From Rhodococcus sp. P-2 (GTDB lineage: Bacteria; Actinomycetota; Actinomycetes; Mycobacteriales; Mycobacteriaceae), in the NCBI RefSeq assembly GCF_016598535.1, contig NZ_CP066779.1, positions 2,232,001-2,296,000 on the forward strand: 64,000 nucleotides of DNA. The letters are read 5' to 3'. Positions within the stretch are counted from its first letter, which is position 1. The number at the start of each line of letters is the position of its first letter. Shown here piece by piece: positions 52,510-61,601 of this stretch. A program made the position numbers and the translations under genes. The notes below the pieces were generated by a model, which saw only the letters and a program-made list of their open reading frames with translations, searched no databases and was not told the DNA's origin.

Positions 52510-53621
52510 GCGAGCACCTCCACACCGGATGCGAGCTGCGCACCCAGACGCGCGAGGTCGGAGCTGGAACCGCCGAGGGTGGCAGCAATCTGCTTGCCCC
52601 ACAGCAGGTGACGGTGAACCGGATAGTCGGTGTCGACGCCCATGCCGCCGTGGACATGCGTGGTGCGATGCACGACGCGCTGTCCGCCGTCGGTTGCCCA
52701 CCACTTGGCGACCAGTACCGAGGTGCCGAGATCCAGTCCCTCGGAGATGCGCCAGGCCGCCTGCCACAAAGTCACGCGCATCGCTTCGAGATCGATGTAG
52801 CAGTCAGCGAGTTGATGATTGACGGCCTGGAAGGTCGCGAGCGGACGGCCGAACTGCTTTCGGCCGTTCAGGTACGTGACGGCCTGCACGACTGCGCCCG
52901 ATCCGACACCCCATTGGATTGCTGCCAACGCCAGCTGAACTCGGTCGATCAGCCACGGAACCGTCGTACCGTCGGCCGCGCCGATGAGCTGCGCCGGCGC
53001 ACCGGCGAAGGTGACGTTGGCACAGATCTCCCAGTTGGTGGACTGCGTCTGTTCGAGCGTCACTCCTTCGGCATTCAGATCCACCAGCAGCAGTGCCGTA
53101 CCGGTGGAAGCGGTTGCCGAAACGAGAGCAAGGTTCGCGACGTGAGTCATCGGCACTACGGCCTTCTCACCCGTCACGGTCCAGTTGCCGTCGGCGTCCT
53201 GCTCAGCCGTGGTCAGTGGGTCGCCGCCCGTGTACGGACCGAACTCTTCGAGACCGATGGTCAGGAATCGACTGCCGTCGGCAACACTCGGAAGGATCTC
53301 GGCGCGAAGGGAATCGGAGCCGAATTCATTGACAGCCGATGCTGCAAGGGTCGTCTCCCAGATCGGCACGGCCGCAACGTGACGTCCCTGCTGTTCGAGC
53401 AGTGCGTACAGCTCCGACAATCCGAGGCCGCCGCCGCCGAACTCCTCCGGCAGTGCGATGCCGAGCAGCCCGGTGCTCGCGAGTTCACGCCACAGTTCAC
53501 GGTCGACGCGCTCGGCCGAGAGTTCGATCTCCTTGGTGCGCTCGATCGTTGCCTTGCTGGTGAAGACCTCGTCGGCCAGTGCGCGAATTGCTTCCTGCTC
53601 TTCGCTGAAATTGAAGTCCAT
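52506..53621 (-). CDS. Acyl-CoA dehydrogenase family protein, FadE28-like
   Basis: A 371-residue acyl-CoA dehydrogenase chain: MDFNFSEEQEAIRALADEVF, LGIALPEEFGGGGLGLSELYALLEQQGRH, LNGRKQFGRPLATFQAVNHQLADCYIDLEA, and HVHGGMGVDTDYPVHRHLLWGKQ. The ER-G catalytic Glu of the partner is absent (DRVQLALAAIQWG), matching FadE28, the non-catalytic chain of the alpha2beta2 ChsE enzyme that desaturates the three-carbon steroid side chain. In the operon it comes after the ChsH2-like gene, a shuffled order relative to M. tuberculosis igr. Confidence 0.87.
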   Translation of the reverse strand: MDFNFSEEQEAIRALADEVFTSKATIERTKEIELSAERVDRELWRELASTGLLGIALPEEFGGGGLGLSELYALLEQQGRHVAAVPIWETTLAASAVNEFGSDSLRAEILPSVADGSRFLTIGLEEFGPYTGGDPLTTAEQDADGNWTVTGEKAVVPMTHVANLALVSATASTGTALLLVDLNAEGVTLEQTQSTNWEICANVTFAGAPAQLIGAADGTTVPWLIDRVQLALAAIQWGVGSGAVVQAVTYLNGRKQFGRPLATFQAVNHQLADCYIDLEAMRVTLWQAAWRISEGLDLGTSVLVAKWWATDGGQRVVHRTTHVHGGMGVDTDYPVHRHLLWGKQIAATLGGSSSDLARLGAQLASGVEVLA

Positions 53622-54568
53622 CAGTGCTCCTCGCGTACGGCCGGCCGGAACGCGGGAAGCGTCAGATCCGGGTCGGCGTCGATCCAGTCAAGTTCCACGG
53701 GCATGTCGACCACGACATCTTCGGGCGCGATACCCACCATGTTGGCGATCAATCGTGTTCCTTCTTCGAGTTCGATTACCGCAACGACGAGCGGGTAGTC
53801 GAACGCGTCGATCTTGGGATGATGATTGACCACGAAGCTGTACACCGTGCCGCGCCCCGACGCGTCGATCGTGTCCCACTCGAGTGACTGGCACTCCCCG
53901 CACATCGGGCCGGTGGGATGACGCAGCGTCTTGCAGGACGTGCAGCGCTGGATCACCAGACGGTGCTCCTTGGCGGCTTCGAACCAGAAAGCGTTGTCCG
54001 CGTTGAGAGCCGGACGCGGACGCAGAGCGCGCGGCGCCTCCGGTGCAGCAGCTTCCTGAGGCTTGAACCGCAGCGTCCGCCACCGCTGGGTGCCGACCAC
54101 CTCGCCGTCACCGTTGCGGTAGGTCTTGAGCGTCGTGACAAAGTGTCCGACACCGAGTCCGGTCTTCTTCTCCGGCGAAATCGACTCGATGACCTCGGTG
54201 TAGTTCACGCGATCTCCTGGCCGCAGTTCGGCGAAGAACTCCTGATCGGAATCGGTTGCCACAACGGAGCTGTAACCGGCTGCGTCGAGAGTGGCGATCA
54301 GATCGGTCCACACCTGCGACGGGTCGTTGCCCGCCATCTTGTCGGTGAACGTCCGCATGATCCAGACCTGGAGCATCTGAGCGGGAGCGACGACGCCGTC
54401 ACGTCCGGTGGCGCGGGCAGCTTCGTCGTCGAGGTAGACGGGGTTGGTATCGCCCATGGTCTCGGCCCAATGCCTGATCATGGGGATGTTGACCTCGTCG
54501 GGCCCCCAGGTGGTGGGGACCAGAGTCTGGCCGACAAAGGCGTCTAGTTGCGCCGAAATGTCGCTCAC
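53621..54568 (-). CDS. MaoC/OB-fold (DUF35) protein, ChsH2-like
   Basis: A 315-residue two-domain protein. N-terminal hot-dog (about 1-165) with HWAETMGDTNPVYLDDEAA, the MaoC signature of the partner subunit. C-terminal DUF35 domain (about 185-310) with a rubredoxin-like zinc ribbon, C209-x2-C212 and C223-x2-C226 (CTSCKTLRHPTGPMCGEC), followed by an OB fold. ChsH2 partners ChsH1 for hydration and uses its DUF35 domain to bind Ltp2. All three partners are encoded together here. It overlaps both neighbours (ATGA with FadE29-like, TGATG with FadE28-like). Confidence 0.9.
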   Translation of the reverse strand: MSDISAQLDAFVGQTLVPTTWGPDEVNIPMIRHWAETMGDTNPVYLDDEAARATGRDGVVAPAQMLQVWIMRTFTDKMAGNDPSQVWTDLIATLDAAGYSSVVATDSDQEFFAELRPGDRVNYTEVIESISPEKKTGLGVGHFVTTLKTYRNGDGEVVGTQRWRTLRFKPQEAAAPEAPRALRPRPALNADNAFWFEAAKEHRLVIQRCTSCKTLRHPTGPMCGECQSLEWDTIDASGRGTVYSFVVNHHPKIDAFDYPLVVAVIELEEGTRLIANMVGIAPEDVVVDMPVELDWIDADPDLTLPAFRPAVREEH

Positions 54569-55731
54569 TTGACCCTCTTTTCGCGAACGAGTCCCAAGCC
54601 GATGGTGCCGACCATGTCACGCAGAACTTCGTTGACGCCGCCACCGAAGGTGTTCACGACACCCTGACGCGAGATCTGTTCGATCTGACCGGCAAGCAGC
54701 GCACCTGGGGACTCCGGGCGAATGCGTCCGGCGGAGCCGAGAATTCCGAGGAGGGTGCGATAGACGTCGACGTGAGTTTCGGTGCCGTACGTCTTGGTGG
54801 CACCGGCGTCGGCTCCGGAGAGCGTGTCCTGCGCGACGGCTGCCGTCATCTTCCAGTTCAGCAGTCGCATGGCCTCGAGCTTGGCGTGTGTACGAGCGAA
54901 GTCCTGCTGCACCCATGGGATGTCGATGGCGCCGTTTTCCTTGGCCCAGTCCAGGACCAGGTTCCACAGACCGTAAGTACGCCCACCGATCGCTGCCAAG
55001 CCGATTCGCTCGTGATTGAGCTGAGCCGTGATGAGCTGCCAGCCGCCGTTGACCTCGCCGACGACGTCCTTCGACGGAACACGAATGCCGGAGTAGTACG
55101 TGGACGTCACCATCAAGCCGCCGACGGTGTTGATCGGTGACCACTCGAAGCCTGCGTCCTCGGTGGGGACGATCAGGATCGAGATGCCCTTGTGCTTGGG
55201 GGCATCCGCGTCGGTGCGGCACGCCAGCCACACGTAGTCGGCGGTGTTGGCGCCGCTGGTGAAGATCTTGTTGCCGTCGACGATCCACTCGTCACCGTCG
55301 AGGACCGCACGGGTCTTGAGCGAAGCCAAGTCCGTTCCGGCCTCGGGCTCGGTGTATCCGATGGCGAAAACGATGTCGCCGGCCAGAATGCCGGGCAGGA
55401 ATCGTTCCTTCTGCTCTTCGGTGCCGTACTTCATCAACGTCGGTCCGACGGTATTGACCGTCACGAAGGGGAACGGCAGACCCGCGCGCTGAACCTCGTC
55501 GAAGAACACGAACTGCTCTTCGATGGAGCGTCCCTGGCCACCGAATTCCTTGGGCCAGCCGATGCCGAGCCAGCCGTCCTTACCCAGCAACTTCACGATC
55601 TCGCGGAAGTACTCGCCGCCCACACCTTGCTCGCCGGCCGCGCGACGCTTCTCTTCCGGCAGCAGCGCCGCGAAATACGCGCGCAACTCCTTGCGGAGCT
55701 CCTGCTGCTCGGGCGATTCCCTCAGATCCAT
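54565..55731 (-). CDS. Acyl-CoA dehydrogenase family protein, FadE29-like
   Basis: A 388-residue acyl-CoA dehydrogenase: GYTEPEAGTDLASLKTRAV, GNKIFTSGANTADYVWLAC, and the catalytic-base segment AQLNHERIGLAAIGG with the Glu of the FadE29 subgroup; C-terminal NTFGGGVNEVLRDMVGTIGLG. Length equals M. tuberculosis FadE29. First gene of the six-gene steroid side-chain operon. ATG (MDLRESPEQQE) after GGAG; two in-frame ATGs further upstream are possible. No KstR or KstR2 consensus was seen directly upstream. Confidence 0.88.
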   Translation of the reverse strand: MDLRESPEQQELRKELRAYFAALLPEEKRRAAGEQGVGGEYFREIVKLLGKDGWLGIGWPKEFGGQGRSIEEQFVFFDEVQRAGLPFPFVTVNTVGPTLMKYGTEEQKERFLPGILAGDIVFAIGYTEPEAGTDLASLKTRAVLDGDEWIVDGNKIFTSGANTADYVWLACRTDADAPKHKGISILIVPTEDAGFEWSPINTVGGLMVTSTYYSGIRVPSKDVVGEVNGGWQLITAQLNHERIGLAAIGGRTYGLWNLVLDWAKENGAIDIPWVQQDFARTHAKLEAMRLLNWKMTAAVAQDTLSGADAGATKTYGTETHVDVYRTLLGILGSAGRIRPESPGALLAGQIEQISRQGVVNTFGGGVNEVLRDMVGTIGLGLVREKRVK

Positions 55732-55861
55732 CGCTGTTTCTCCTATGGCATTCATGGCTGGCAACTCTTGGCCTGGACGCTAACCAGATGCCCAGGTGGG
55801 CGCTGTGAATGTCTCGTTGAGCGGGAAGCCGGAACATGAGCGGCGTCACATAAGGTGAGAT

Positions 55862-56320
55862 ATGCGCATGGACTCCTCGGATCGCGTCGCTCTCACCGAC
55901 TTGGCCGCCAGGTACGCACAGGCCGTCGACCGCCGAAACACCACCGCACTTGCGGCTCTCTTCACTGACGACGTGGCATTCGTCTTGCCGCCGGCATTGA
56001 ACGGAACGGATGCACCGACGGAGATACGTGGGAACTCCGTTGTCAGCAGTTCAGTGGTCGATGCCGTCTCACATCTGCACTCGACCCGGCACATCGTCGA
56101 GCAGCAGATCCTCGACCTCGACAGCCCCACCACCGCGCACGGTGAGGCCTACTGCTCCGCCCACCACATCTATCCGCGGGGCGAGGGCCACCGGGACAAC
56201 CGGATCGAGATCCGTTATCAGGACAGCTTCGAAAAGGTCGACGGCACCTGGCTGTTCTCGCGTCGCGAATTGGTGGTCGATTTCGCGGAGGACGTTCCGG
56301 TCATCCTCCTCGGACAATAG
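55862..56320 (+). CDS. SnoaL-like/nuclear transport factor 2 family protein
   Basis: A 152-residue NTF2-fold protein: an N-terminal helix with DSSDRVALTDLAARYAQAVDRRNTTALAALFTDDVAFVLP, the STRHIVEQQILDLDS strand, and the DNRIEIRYQDSFEKVDGTWLFSRRELVVDF end typical of SnoaL_4/hydroxylating-dioxygenase-small-subunit-like families. In steroid clusters such proteins act as isomerases or hydratases, and it is divergent from the steroid operon, but its substrate is unknown. AAGGTG precedes ATG 55862. Confidence 0.82.
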   Translation: MRMDSSDRVALTDLAARYAQAVDRRNTTALAALFTDDVAFVLPPALNGTDAPTEIRGNSVVSSSVVDAVSHLHSTRHIVEQQILDLDSPTTAHGEAYCSAHHIYPRGEGHRDNRIEIRYQDSFEKVDGTWLFSRRELVVDFAEDVPVILLGQ

Positions 56321-56391
56321 GTAGACGAAAAAATCGCGGTGATTCTGTATCTCCTCACAGGAGGATTACCGGGCTAGCGTTCACGAACTGT

Positions 56392-56408
56392 CACGCCATC
56401 TCGGCGTG
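56392..56408 (+). other. Small hairpin in the metQ leader
   Basis: CACGCC, loop ATCTC, GGCGTG: a perfect 6-bp stem 27 bases before the metQ ATG. I checked the 115-base leader for S-box (SAM-I/SAM-IV) features and recognised none, so no riboswitch is claimed. Confidence 0.3.
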
Positions 56409-56435
56409 GCGTTCGGCTATGTCTTGGAGATTCAC

Positions 56436-57293
56436 ATGTCACGCTCGCGCACCAGAAGATTCCTCGCTGCCTTCGCAGTGGCCGCCGTCGCAGTCGGAAC
56501 CGTCGCAGCGTGCTCGAGCGACAACTCCTCCGACGAGAACGCACCCCTTCGCATCGTCGCTTCTTCTGTTCCGCATGCCGAGATCCTGAAGTTCGTCGAA
56601 GAAAAGGGCCTGCTCGGCGACACCAAGATCGAGGTCAGCGAGATCACCGGCGATCTCGACGCCAACGAGGTGCTCGAAGCCGGAGACACCGACGCCAACT
56701 TCTTCCAGCACGTGCCGTACCAGGAATCGTGGTCGAAGGAGAAGGGTGTCGACGACCTGGTCGCCGTGGCGAAGGTCCACGTCGAGCCCCTCGGTGCATA
56801 TTCCAAGAAGGTCACCAATGTGGCCGACCTACGCCAGGGCGCAACGGTCGCTTTGTCCAACAACGTGACGAACTTCGCCCGTGGGTTGTACCTGTTGCAG
56901 CAGGCCGGATTGATCAAGCTCGATCAGCAGTTGGGTGCCCCCGGCACCGACATCACCCAGATCAGCGAGAAGAACATCATCGACAACCCCAAGGGGCTCA
57001 CGTTCACCCAGGTCGATCCTCCGCAGCTTCCGCGCACGCTCGATGACGGAAACGTCGATCTCGCAATCATCAACGGCAACTACGCAATCGAAGGCGGCCT
57101 CAACCCGGCCAAGGACGCACTGGTGCTAGAGAAGGCCGAAGGCAACCCGTACGCCAACGTCCTGACGGTTCGTACCTCCCTCGAAAACGATGCGCGAGTG
57201 CAGAAGTTGGCTGAGGCATTGACGTCCACCGACGTCGCGACATTCATCGAGCAGACCTACCAGGGCTCGGTCATTCCGGCCAGCGCCACCTGA
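56436..57293 (+). CDS. metQ: MetQ/NlpA family methionine ABC transporter substrate-binding lipoprotein
   Basis: A 285-residue lipoprotein with a signal peptide ending in the lipobox VAAC (Cys 26), then the NlpA domain: RIVASSVPHAEILKFVEEKG, DTDANFFQHVPYQESW, NNVTNFARGLYLLQQAGLI, and the C-terminal YANVLTVRTSLENDARVQKLAEAL. It captures D/L-methionine (or a close analogue) outside the cell for MetNI. GGAG lies six bases before ATG 56436. First gene of metQ-metN-metI; a 12-base gap to metN. Confidence 0.92.
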   Translation: MSRSRTRRFLAAFAVAAVAVGTVAACSSDNSSDENAPLRIVASSVPHAEILKFVEEKGLLGDTKIEVSEITGDLDANEVLEAGDTDANFFQHVPYQESWSKEKGVDDLVAVAKVHVEPLGAYSKKVTNVADLRQGATVALSNNVTNFARGLYLLQQAGLIKLDQQLGAPGTDITQISEKNIIDNPKGLTFTQVDPPQLPRTLDDGNVDLAIINGNYAIEGGLNPAKDALVLEKAEGNPYANVLTVRTSLENDARVQKLAEALTSTDVATFIEQTYQGSVIPASAT

Positions 57294-57305
57294 TCGAGAC
57301 CCGTC

Positions 57306-58307
57306 ATGGTCTTCTCGATCGAATCGGTCTCCAAGGAATACCGCAGCGGCACGAAAGTTCTGCATGCACTCGATTCCGTGTCCCTGAAAATCGAAGACGG
57401 CGAAATCTTCGGCATCATCGGCAAGAGCGGCGCCGGCAAGTCCACTCTGCTGCGATGCCTCAACCTGCTCGAACGCCCCACCAGCGGCCGGATTCTGCTG
57501 GGCGACACCGATCTGACTGCGCTGAGCCCGGCGCAGTTGCGCGATGCACGCAAGCGGATCGGTGTCGTGTTCCAGCATTTCAATCTGCTGCATTCCCGCT
57601 CCGTCGCCGCCAACATCGCGTTTCCTCTCGAAGTGGCGGGGTATTCGCGGGCAGATCGACGTGCCCGCGTCGACGAACTGATCGAGCTGGTCGGTCTGGA
57701 AGACCGACGCGACGCGTTCCCTTCGCAACTGTCCGGTGGCCAGAAACAACGCGTCGGCATCGCGAGAGCCTTGGCGGCTTCACCCGATGTCCTCCTGTGC
57801 GACGAGGCCACGAGCGCCCTCGACTCGGACACGACCGACTCGATCCTCGACCTGCTCGCCGACCTCAATCGACGACTCGGTGTCACCATTGTTCTGATCA
57901 CTCACGAGCTCAACGTGGTTCGACGGATCTGCCATCGCGCTGCTCTGATCGATCAGGGCCGCATCGTCGACGAGGGAACTCTCACCGAACTGGTCGCGGA
58001 CCCGGACTCGCCTCTCGGTGAAGCACTGCTGCCGACCGGAACGGTGCGAACATCCCGGACCGGAATTCCGGCGCTCCTCACCTTTGTCGATTCACTGTCG
58101 ACCTCGCCCGTGATTTCCCAACTCTCAAGGGATCTCGACGTCGACGTCACCGTAATCTCCGGCGGGATCGAGGACATCGGAGCCCATCAGGTCGGCCGTC
58201 TTCGCGTGGAGTTCGCCTCGCACACGGGACTCGTCAGCGACGAAGAGACAAGAAAGGCTGTCGAAGAACATCTTTCGCAGCGCGGAGTGAAGGTGACGTT
58301 CTCATGA
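57306..58307 (+). CDS. metN: Methionine ABC transporter ATP-binding protein
   Basis: A 333-residue ATPase: Walker A GKSGAGKST (about 39-47), Q-loop VVFQHFNLL, signature LSGGQKQRVGIARAL, Walker B VLLCDEATSALD, H-loop ITHELN. The C-terminal NIL domain (about 250-333; DLDVDVTVISGGIEDIGAHQVGRLRVEF) is the methionine-binding, transinhibition domain specific to MetN. It powers import by the MetI permease; the metI start overlaps its stop by four bases. Confidence 0.95.
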   Translation: MVFSIESVSKEYRSGTKVLHALDSVSLKIEDGEIFGIIGKSGAGKSTLLRCLNLLERPTSGRILLGDTDLTALSPAQLRDARKRIGVVFQHFNLLHSRSVAANIAFPLEVAGYSRADRRARVDELIELVGLEDRRDAFPSQLSGGQKQRVGIARALAASPDVLLCDEATSALDSDTTDSILDLLADLNRRLGVTIVLITHELNVVRRICHRAALIDQGRIVDEGTLTELVADPDSPLGEALLPTGTVRTSRTGIPALLTFVDSLSTSPVISQLSRDLDVDVTVISGGIEDIGAHQVGRLRVEFASHTGLVSDEETRKAVEEHLSQRGVKVTFS

Positions 58308-58972
58308 ACAAGACGTCCTGGCAGGATTCCCTCGGCGAAGCGTGGGAAGCCCTACTCGACACGCTCTACATGGTCGGCGTCTCGTTCGTGCTCACTGTGA
58401 TCATCGGTATCGCCCTCGGCGTTCTCTTGCACGCGAGCGCGCCCGACGGAATCCGTCCCAACCGCGTCCTCAATTCGGTACTGGGCACCGTGGTGAACAT
58501 CGGCCGTTCGCTGCCGTTCGTCATCTTGTTGGTTCTGCTCATCCCGGCGACGAGGGCGATCGTCGGGACAGCGCTCGGTGCCACGGCAGCTATCGTGCCG
58601 CTGACCATCGGCTCGGTGCCATTCTTCGCGCGCGTCGTCGAGAACGCTCTGCGTGAAGTCGATTCCGGACGCGTCGAGGCCGCACGGTCCATGGGCGCTA
58701 CCGACAAGGACATCGTCGTCAAAGTACTACTGCCCGAATCGGTTCCGGGCTTGGTAGCCGGAGCAACCCTGACGGCGGTGATGCTGATCGGTTTCTCGGC
58801 CATGGCAGGCGCCATCGGCGCCGGTGGTCTCGGCGACTTCGCGATCAAGTACGGCTACCAACGATTCAACACCCCGGTGCTGTTCGTCGCAGTCGTGATC
58901 TTGATCGTGCTGGTCCAGGCAATCCAGTCGACCGGCGATCTCGTAGTTCGTTCAATGGCGCACAAGCGGTAA
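58304..58972 (+). CDS. metI: Methionine ABC transporter permease
   Basis: A 222-residue inner-membrane protein with five predicted helices and the EAA-loop motif EVDSGRVEAARSMGATDKDIVVKVLLPES that docks on MetN. Typical MetI sequence: LPFVILLVLLIPATRAIVGT and AMAGAIGAGGLGDFAIKYGYQRF. Last gene of the importer operon; the convergent desaturase gene ends four bases downstream. Confidence 0.95.
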   Translation: MNKTSWQDSLGEAWEALLDTLYMVGVSFVLTVIIGIALGVLLHASAPDGIRPNRVLNSVLGTVVNIGRSLPFVILLVLLIPATRAIVGTALGATAAIVPLTIGSVPFFARVVENALREVDSGRVEAARSMGATDKDIVVKVLLPESVPGLVAGATLTAVMLIGFSAMAGAIGAGGLGDFAIKYGYQRFNTPVLFVAVVILIVLVQAIQSTGDLVVRSMAHKR

Positions 58973-58976
58973 CCGT

Positions 58977-60197
58977 TCAGCTCGAGACCATCGCGATCGC
59001 AGTTCGCAGGCCGCGCCGCTTACCGGTCTGCGGATCGACACCGAAGACTTCCTTGATTCCGCCGCGGATGCGGAACTTCAACTCCGAATGCGTCTCCGGA
59101 GCATCGTCCTGAGACGCGGAGAGAAACCTGTTGGGCAGAGACAACTTCCAGATTGTCCGCAGCGTCAATCCGTACTGCTTCCACAACGGGCCGGTGGTGT
59201 ACGGGAGGTCGTACTTGTCGCACAGGTCGCGCAGCGGCACAGCGATTTCCGAGTACCGGTTGCTCGGCAAGTCGGGGAAGCAGTGGTGCTCGATCTGGTA
59301 GCAGAGGTTGCCGCTCATGAATGCCATGACCGGACCGGCGTGAAAGTTGGCTGACCCCAGCATCTGTCGCAGATACCACTGAGCGCGCGATTCGTTCTCG
59401 AATTCCTCGAGCGTGAACTTCTCGGCACCGTCTGGGAAGTGCCCGCAGAAGATGACGGCGTAACTCCAATAGTTGCGGATGAGATTTGCAACGACGTTGG
59501 CCGTCAACGTGGTCTTCCACGCCGGACCGGTCAGAGCGGGGAACAGGATGTAATCCTTCGTCACCTGCCGCGCGATCTTCTTTCCGACGTCCTTGGCCAT
59601 CTCCGATTTCTCGGACCACTTCACCTCACCCTTGCGGAGTTTGTCCGTTTCCAGGTGATGCAGTGCCACGCCCCACTCGAACAGTGTCGCGAGAACGAAA
59701 TTCGTGATCGGTTGAAAAAGATAGTCGGCGTGCCACTTCTGATCACGGGTGACGCGCATGATTCCGTAACCCACGTCGTTGTCGAGGCCGACGATGTTGG
59801 TGAACTTGTGATGAGTGAAGTTGTGCGAGTGCTTCCATCCCGAGGACGGGCAGGTGTTGTCCCACTCCCAGTTGCTCGAGTGAATCTCGGGATCGTTCAT
59901 CCAGTCCCACTGGCCGTGGATGATGTTGTGGCCGAGTTCCATGTTCTCGATGATCTTGCCGGCACCCAGGAGCGCAGTCCCCAGAATCCAGGCAGGCTTC
60001 TTCTTGCTGGCGAACAAGACGATGCGGCCGGCCACCATCAATGAGCGTTGAAACGCGATCGTTCGCTGGATGTATCGAGCATCGTGCGCGCCGCGCTTCT
60101 CCTCGATGTCGAGCCGAATGGCATCCAGCTCGCGCCCGAGCGCCTCGACGTCTTCCTCGGTCAGATGGGCATATTCCTTGATGTCGGTGATCGCCAC
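58977..60197 (-). CDS. Fatty acid desaturase, DesA3/acyl-CoA Delta-9 type
   Basis: A 406-residue membrane di-iron desaturase. The three histidine boxes are present: MELGHNIIHGQWDW (HxxxH), GWKHSHNFTHHKFTN (HxxHH type), and CYQIEHHCFPDLPSNRY (QxxHH). Hydrophobic stretches flank them. It resembles mycobacterial DesA3 stearoyl-CoA desaturases, which need a separate oxidoreductase; none is adjacent. The GTG start VAITDIKEYAHLTEEDV follows GGAG; the ORF runs 55 codons further upstream without support. It is divergent from the Eis-type gene. Confidence 0.9.
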   Translation of the reverse strand: MAITDIKEYAHLTEEDVEALGRELDAIRLDIEEKRGAHDARYIQRTIAFQRSLMVAGRIVLFASKKKPAWILGTALLGAGKIIENMELGHNIIHGQWDWMNDPEIHSSNWEWDNTCPSSGWKHSHNFTHHKFTNIVGLDNDVGYGIMRVTRDQKWHADYLFQPITNFVLATLFEWGVALHHLETDKLRKGEVKWSEKSEMAKDVGKKIARQVTKDYILFPALTGPAWKTTLTANVVANLIRNYWSYAVIFCGHFPDGAEKFTLEEFENESRAQWYLRQMLGSANFHAGPVMAFMSGNLCYQIEHHCFPDLPSNRYSEIAVPLRDLCDKYDLPYTTGPLWKQYGLTLRTIWKLSLPNRFLSASQDDAPETHSELKFRIRGGIKEVFGVDPQTGKRRGLRTAIAMVSS

Positions 60198-60312
60198 AGT
60201 GTTTCTCCGTATCGGTTTTCTCCGTGCCGCAGGACTGGTCCGTCGGGCGGTACCCCTGGGAGCCGGTGAGGAAACGTCAGCCCCGATATTCATGTGCGTC
60301 TTCACGCAATCT

Positions 60313-61536
60313 ATGCCAGAGTCGATATACGTGAGCCCCGAAAACAAGATCACCATCCGCACCGCTACCGAGAGTGACTGGCCGGCTCTCCAACTACTCG
60401 ACTCGGTGGGGTTCGGTTTTCACCCGTCTCCCGCGGTCAGCGAACTGACGAAGGCGCTCTACAAGCCCGAGGACATCATCCTCGCCGTCGACGGTGACCT
60501 ACCCGTCGGCGTGGCCATCGAAATCGACATGGAATTCACCGTGCCCGGCGGCCGCCAACTCCCCACGCGCGGAATCACCTGGGTATCCGTCGCCCCGACT
60601 CACCGTCGTCGTGGCGTCCTACGCTCGATGTTCACTGCACTTCACGCCCACATCGAGTCGACCGGAGCACCACTTGCCGCCCTGACGGCCAGCGAAGCCG
60701 GCATCTACAACCGCTTCGGATACGGCCCCGCCACCTTCAGCGAGGGCATCACCCTCGATCGCCGCTTCGCGCGATTTCGCCCCGAGGTGCCCGACAACGG
60801 TGGCGTGTCCATCGTCGACATCAAAGCTGCCTCGACGCTTCTACCCGAGATCTACGACCGCTGGCGGCTGCAGACACCCGGCGCTCAAGTGCGTCCGCAA
60901 CCGCTCTGGGACCATATGTTCGCCGACCCGTCCGAGGATCGTGACGGCGCCTCCGGACTGTTCTTTCTGACACACGCGGACGGATACATCGCTTACCGGC
61001 ACACGAGCGAGGGCCGCGACAGCATCGCCCGGATCGACGAGTTCGTGACGATCACCGAAGATGCGCACGCGGCGCTGTGGCGAACGATCTGCGGCCTCGA
61101 CCTCGTTACCCGGATCGAGACACGCCAGCATCCTGCCGATCCACTCCGGCTGATGCTCACGGACTACCGCCTTGCCCGGACGACGACGCGCTCCGATCGA
61201 CTGTGGCTGCGCATCATGAACGTGCCCGCGGCTCTCGAGGCTCGTGAATATGCTGCTGACCTGGACACAGTCATCAAGGTCGACGATCCGTTCCTGAAGG
61301 CCGGCGGAACTTTCGCGCTTCAGGTCAAGGGCGGCAAGGCCACCTGTACGGTCACTGACGCGGAGCCTGCGATCACGATGCCCTCTGATGTTCTGAGCAG
61401 CTTGTACCTGGGCGAGCACCAGGCCAAGTCCTTCGCGGCGGCGCACCGACTCCACGCGTCCGATCCGCAGGAGATCCGGAATTTCGACTTCGCTTTCAAC
61501 GCGCAGAAGCCCGCAATTCTCGGGTACGGATTCTGA
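60313..61536 (+). CDS. GNAT family N-acetyltransferase, Eis-like
   Basis: About 407 residues with the Eis layout: N-terminal GNAT domain (ITIRTATESDWPALQLLDSV, the acetyl-CoA loop VSVAPTHRRRGVLRSMFTAL), a second GNAT-like domain, and a C-terminal SCP-like domain ending in the conserved carboxylate (AQKPAILGYGF). The C-terminal Phe carboxylate acts in catalysis in Eis. Eis proteins acetylate multiple amines of aminoglycosides and lysines. The start is uncertain: ATG 60313 chosen; ATG 60292 and GTG 60331 are alternatives, none with a strong ribosome site. Confidence 0.85.
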   Translation: MPESIYVSPENKITIRTATESDWPALQLLDSVGFGFHPSPAVSELTKALYKPEDIILAVDGDLPVGVAIEIDMEFTVPGGRQLPTRGITWVSVAPTHRRRGVLRSMFTALHAHIESTGAPLAALTASEAGIYNRFGYGPATFSEGITLDRRFARFRPEVPDNGGVSIVDIKAASTLLPEIYDRWRLQTPGAQVRPQPLWDHMFADPSEDRDGASGLFFLTHADGYIAYRHTSEGRDSIARIDEFVTITEDAHAALWRTICGLDLVTRIETRQHPADPLRLMLTDYRLARTTTRSDRLWLRIMNVPAALEAREYAADLDTVIKVDDPFLKAGGTFALQVKGGKATCTVTDAEPAITMPSDVLSSLYLGEHQAKSFAAAHRLHASDPQEIRNFDFAFNAQKPAILGYGF

Positions 61537-61601
61537 TGATCTTGCCGACACGTGGGTGGACGATTTGTGCCGTCGGCCGTATTCAGGGTTAGCCTCGAAC
61601 A

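Noticed and set aside
56321-56435. SAM riboswitch in front of metQ
   Set aside because: A methionine importer often has one, but I could not assemble the conserved core or junction of any SAM riboswitch class; only a short hairpin is visible.
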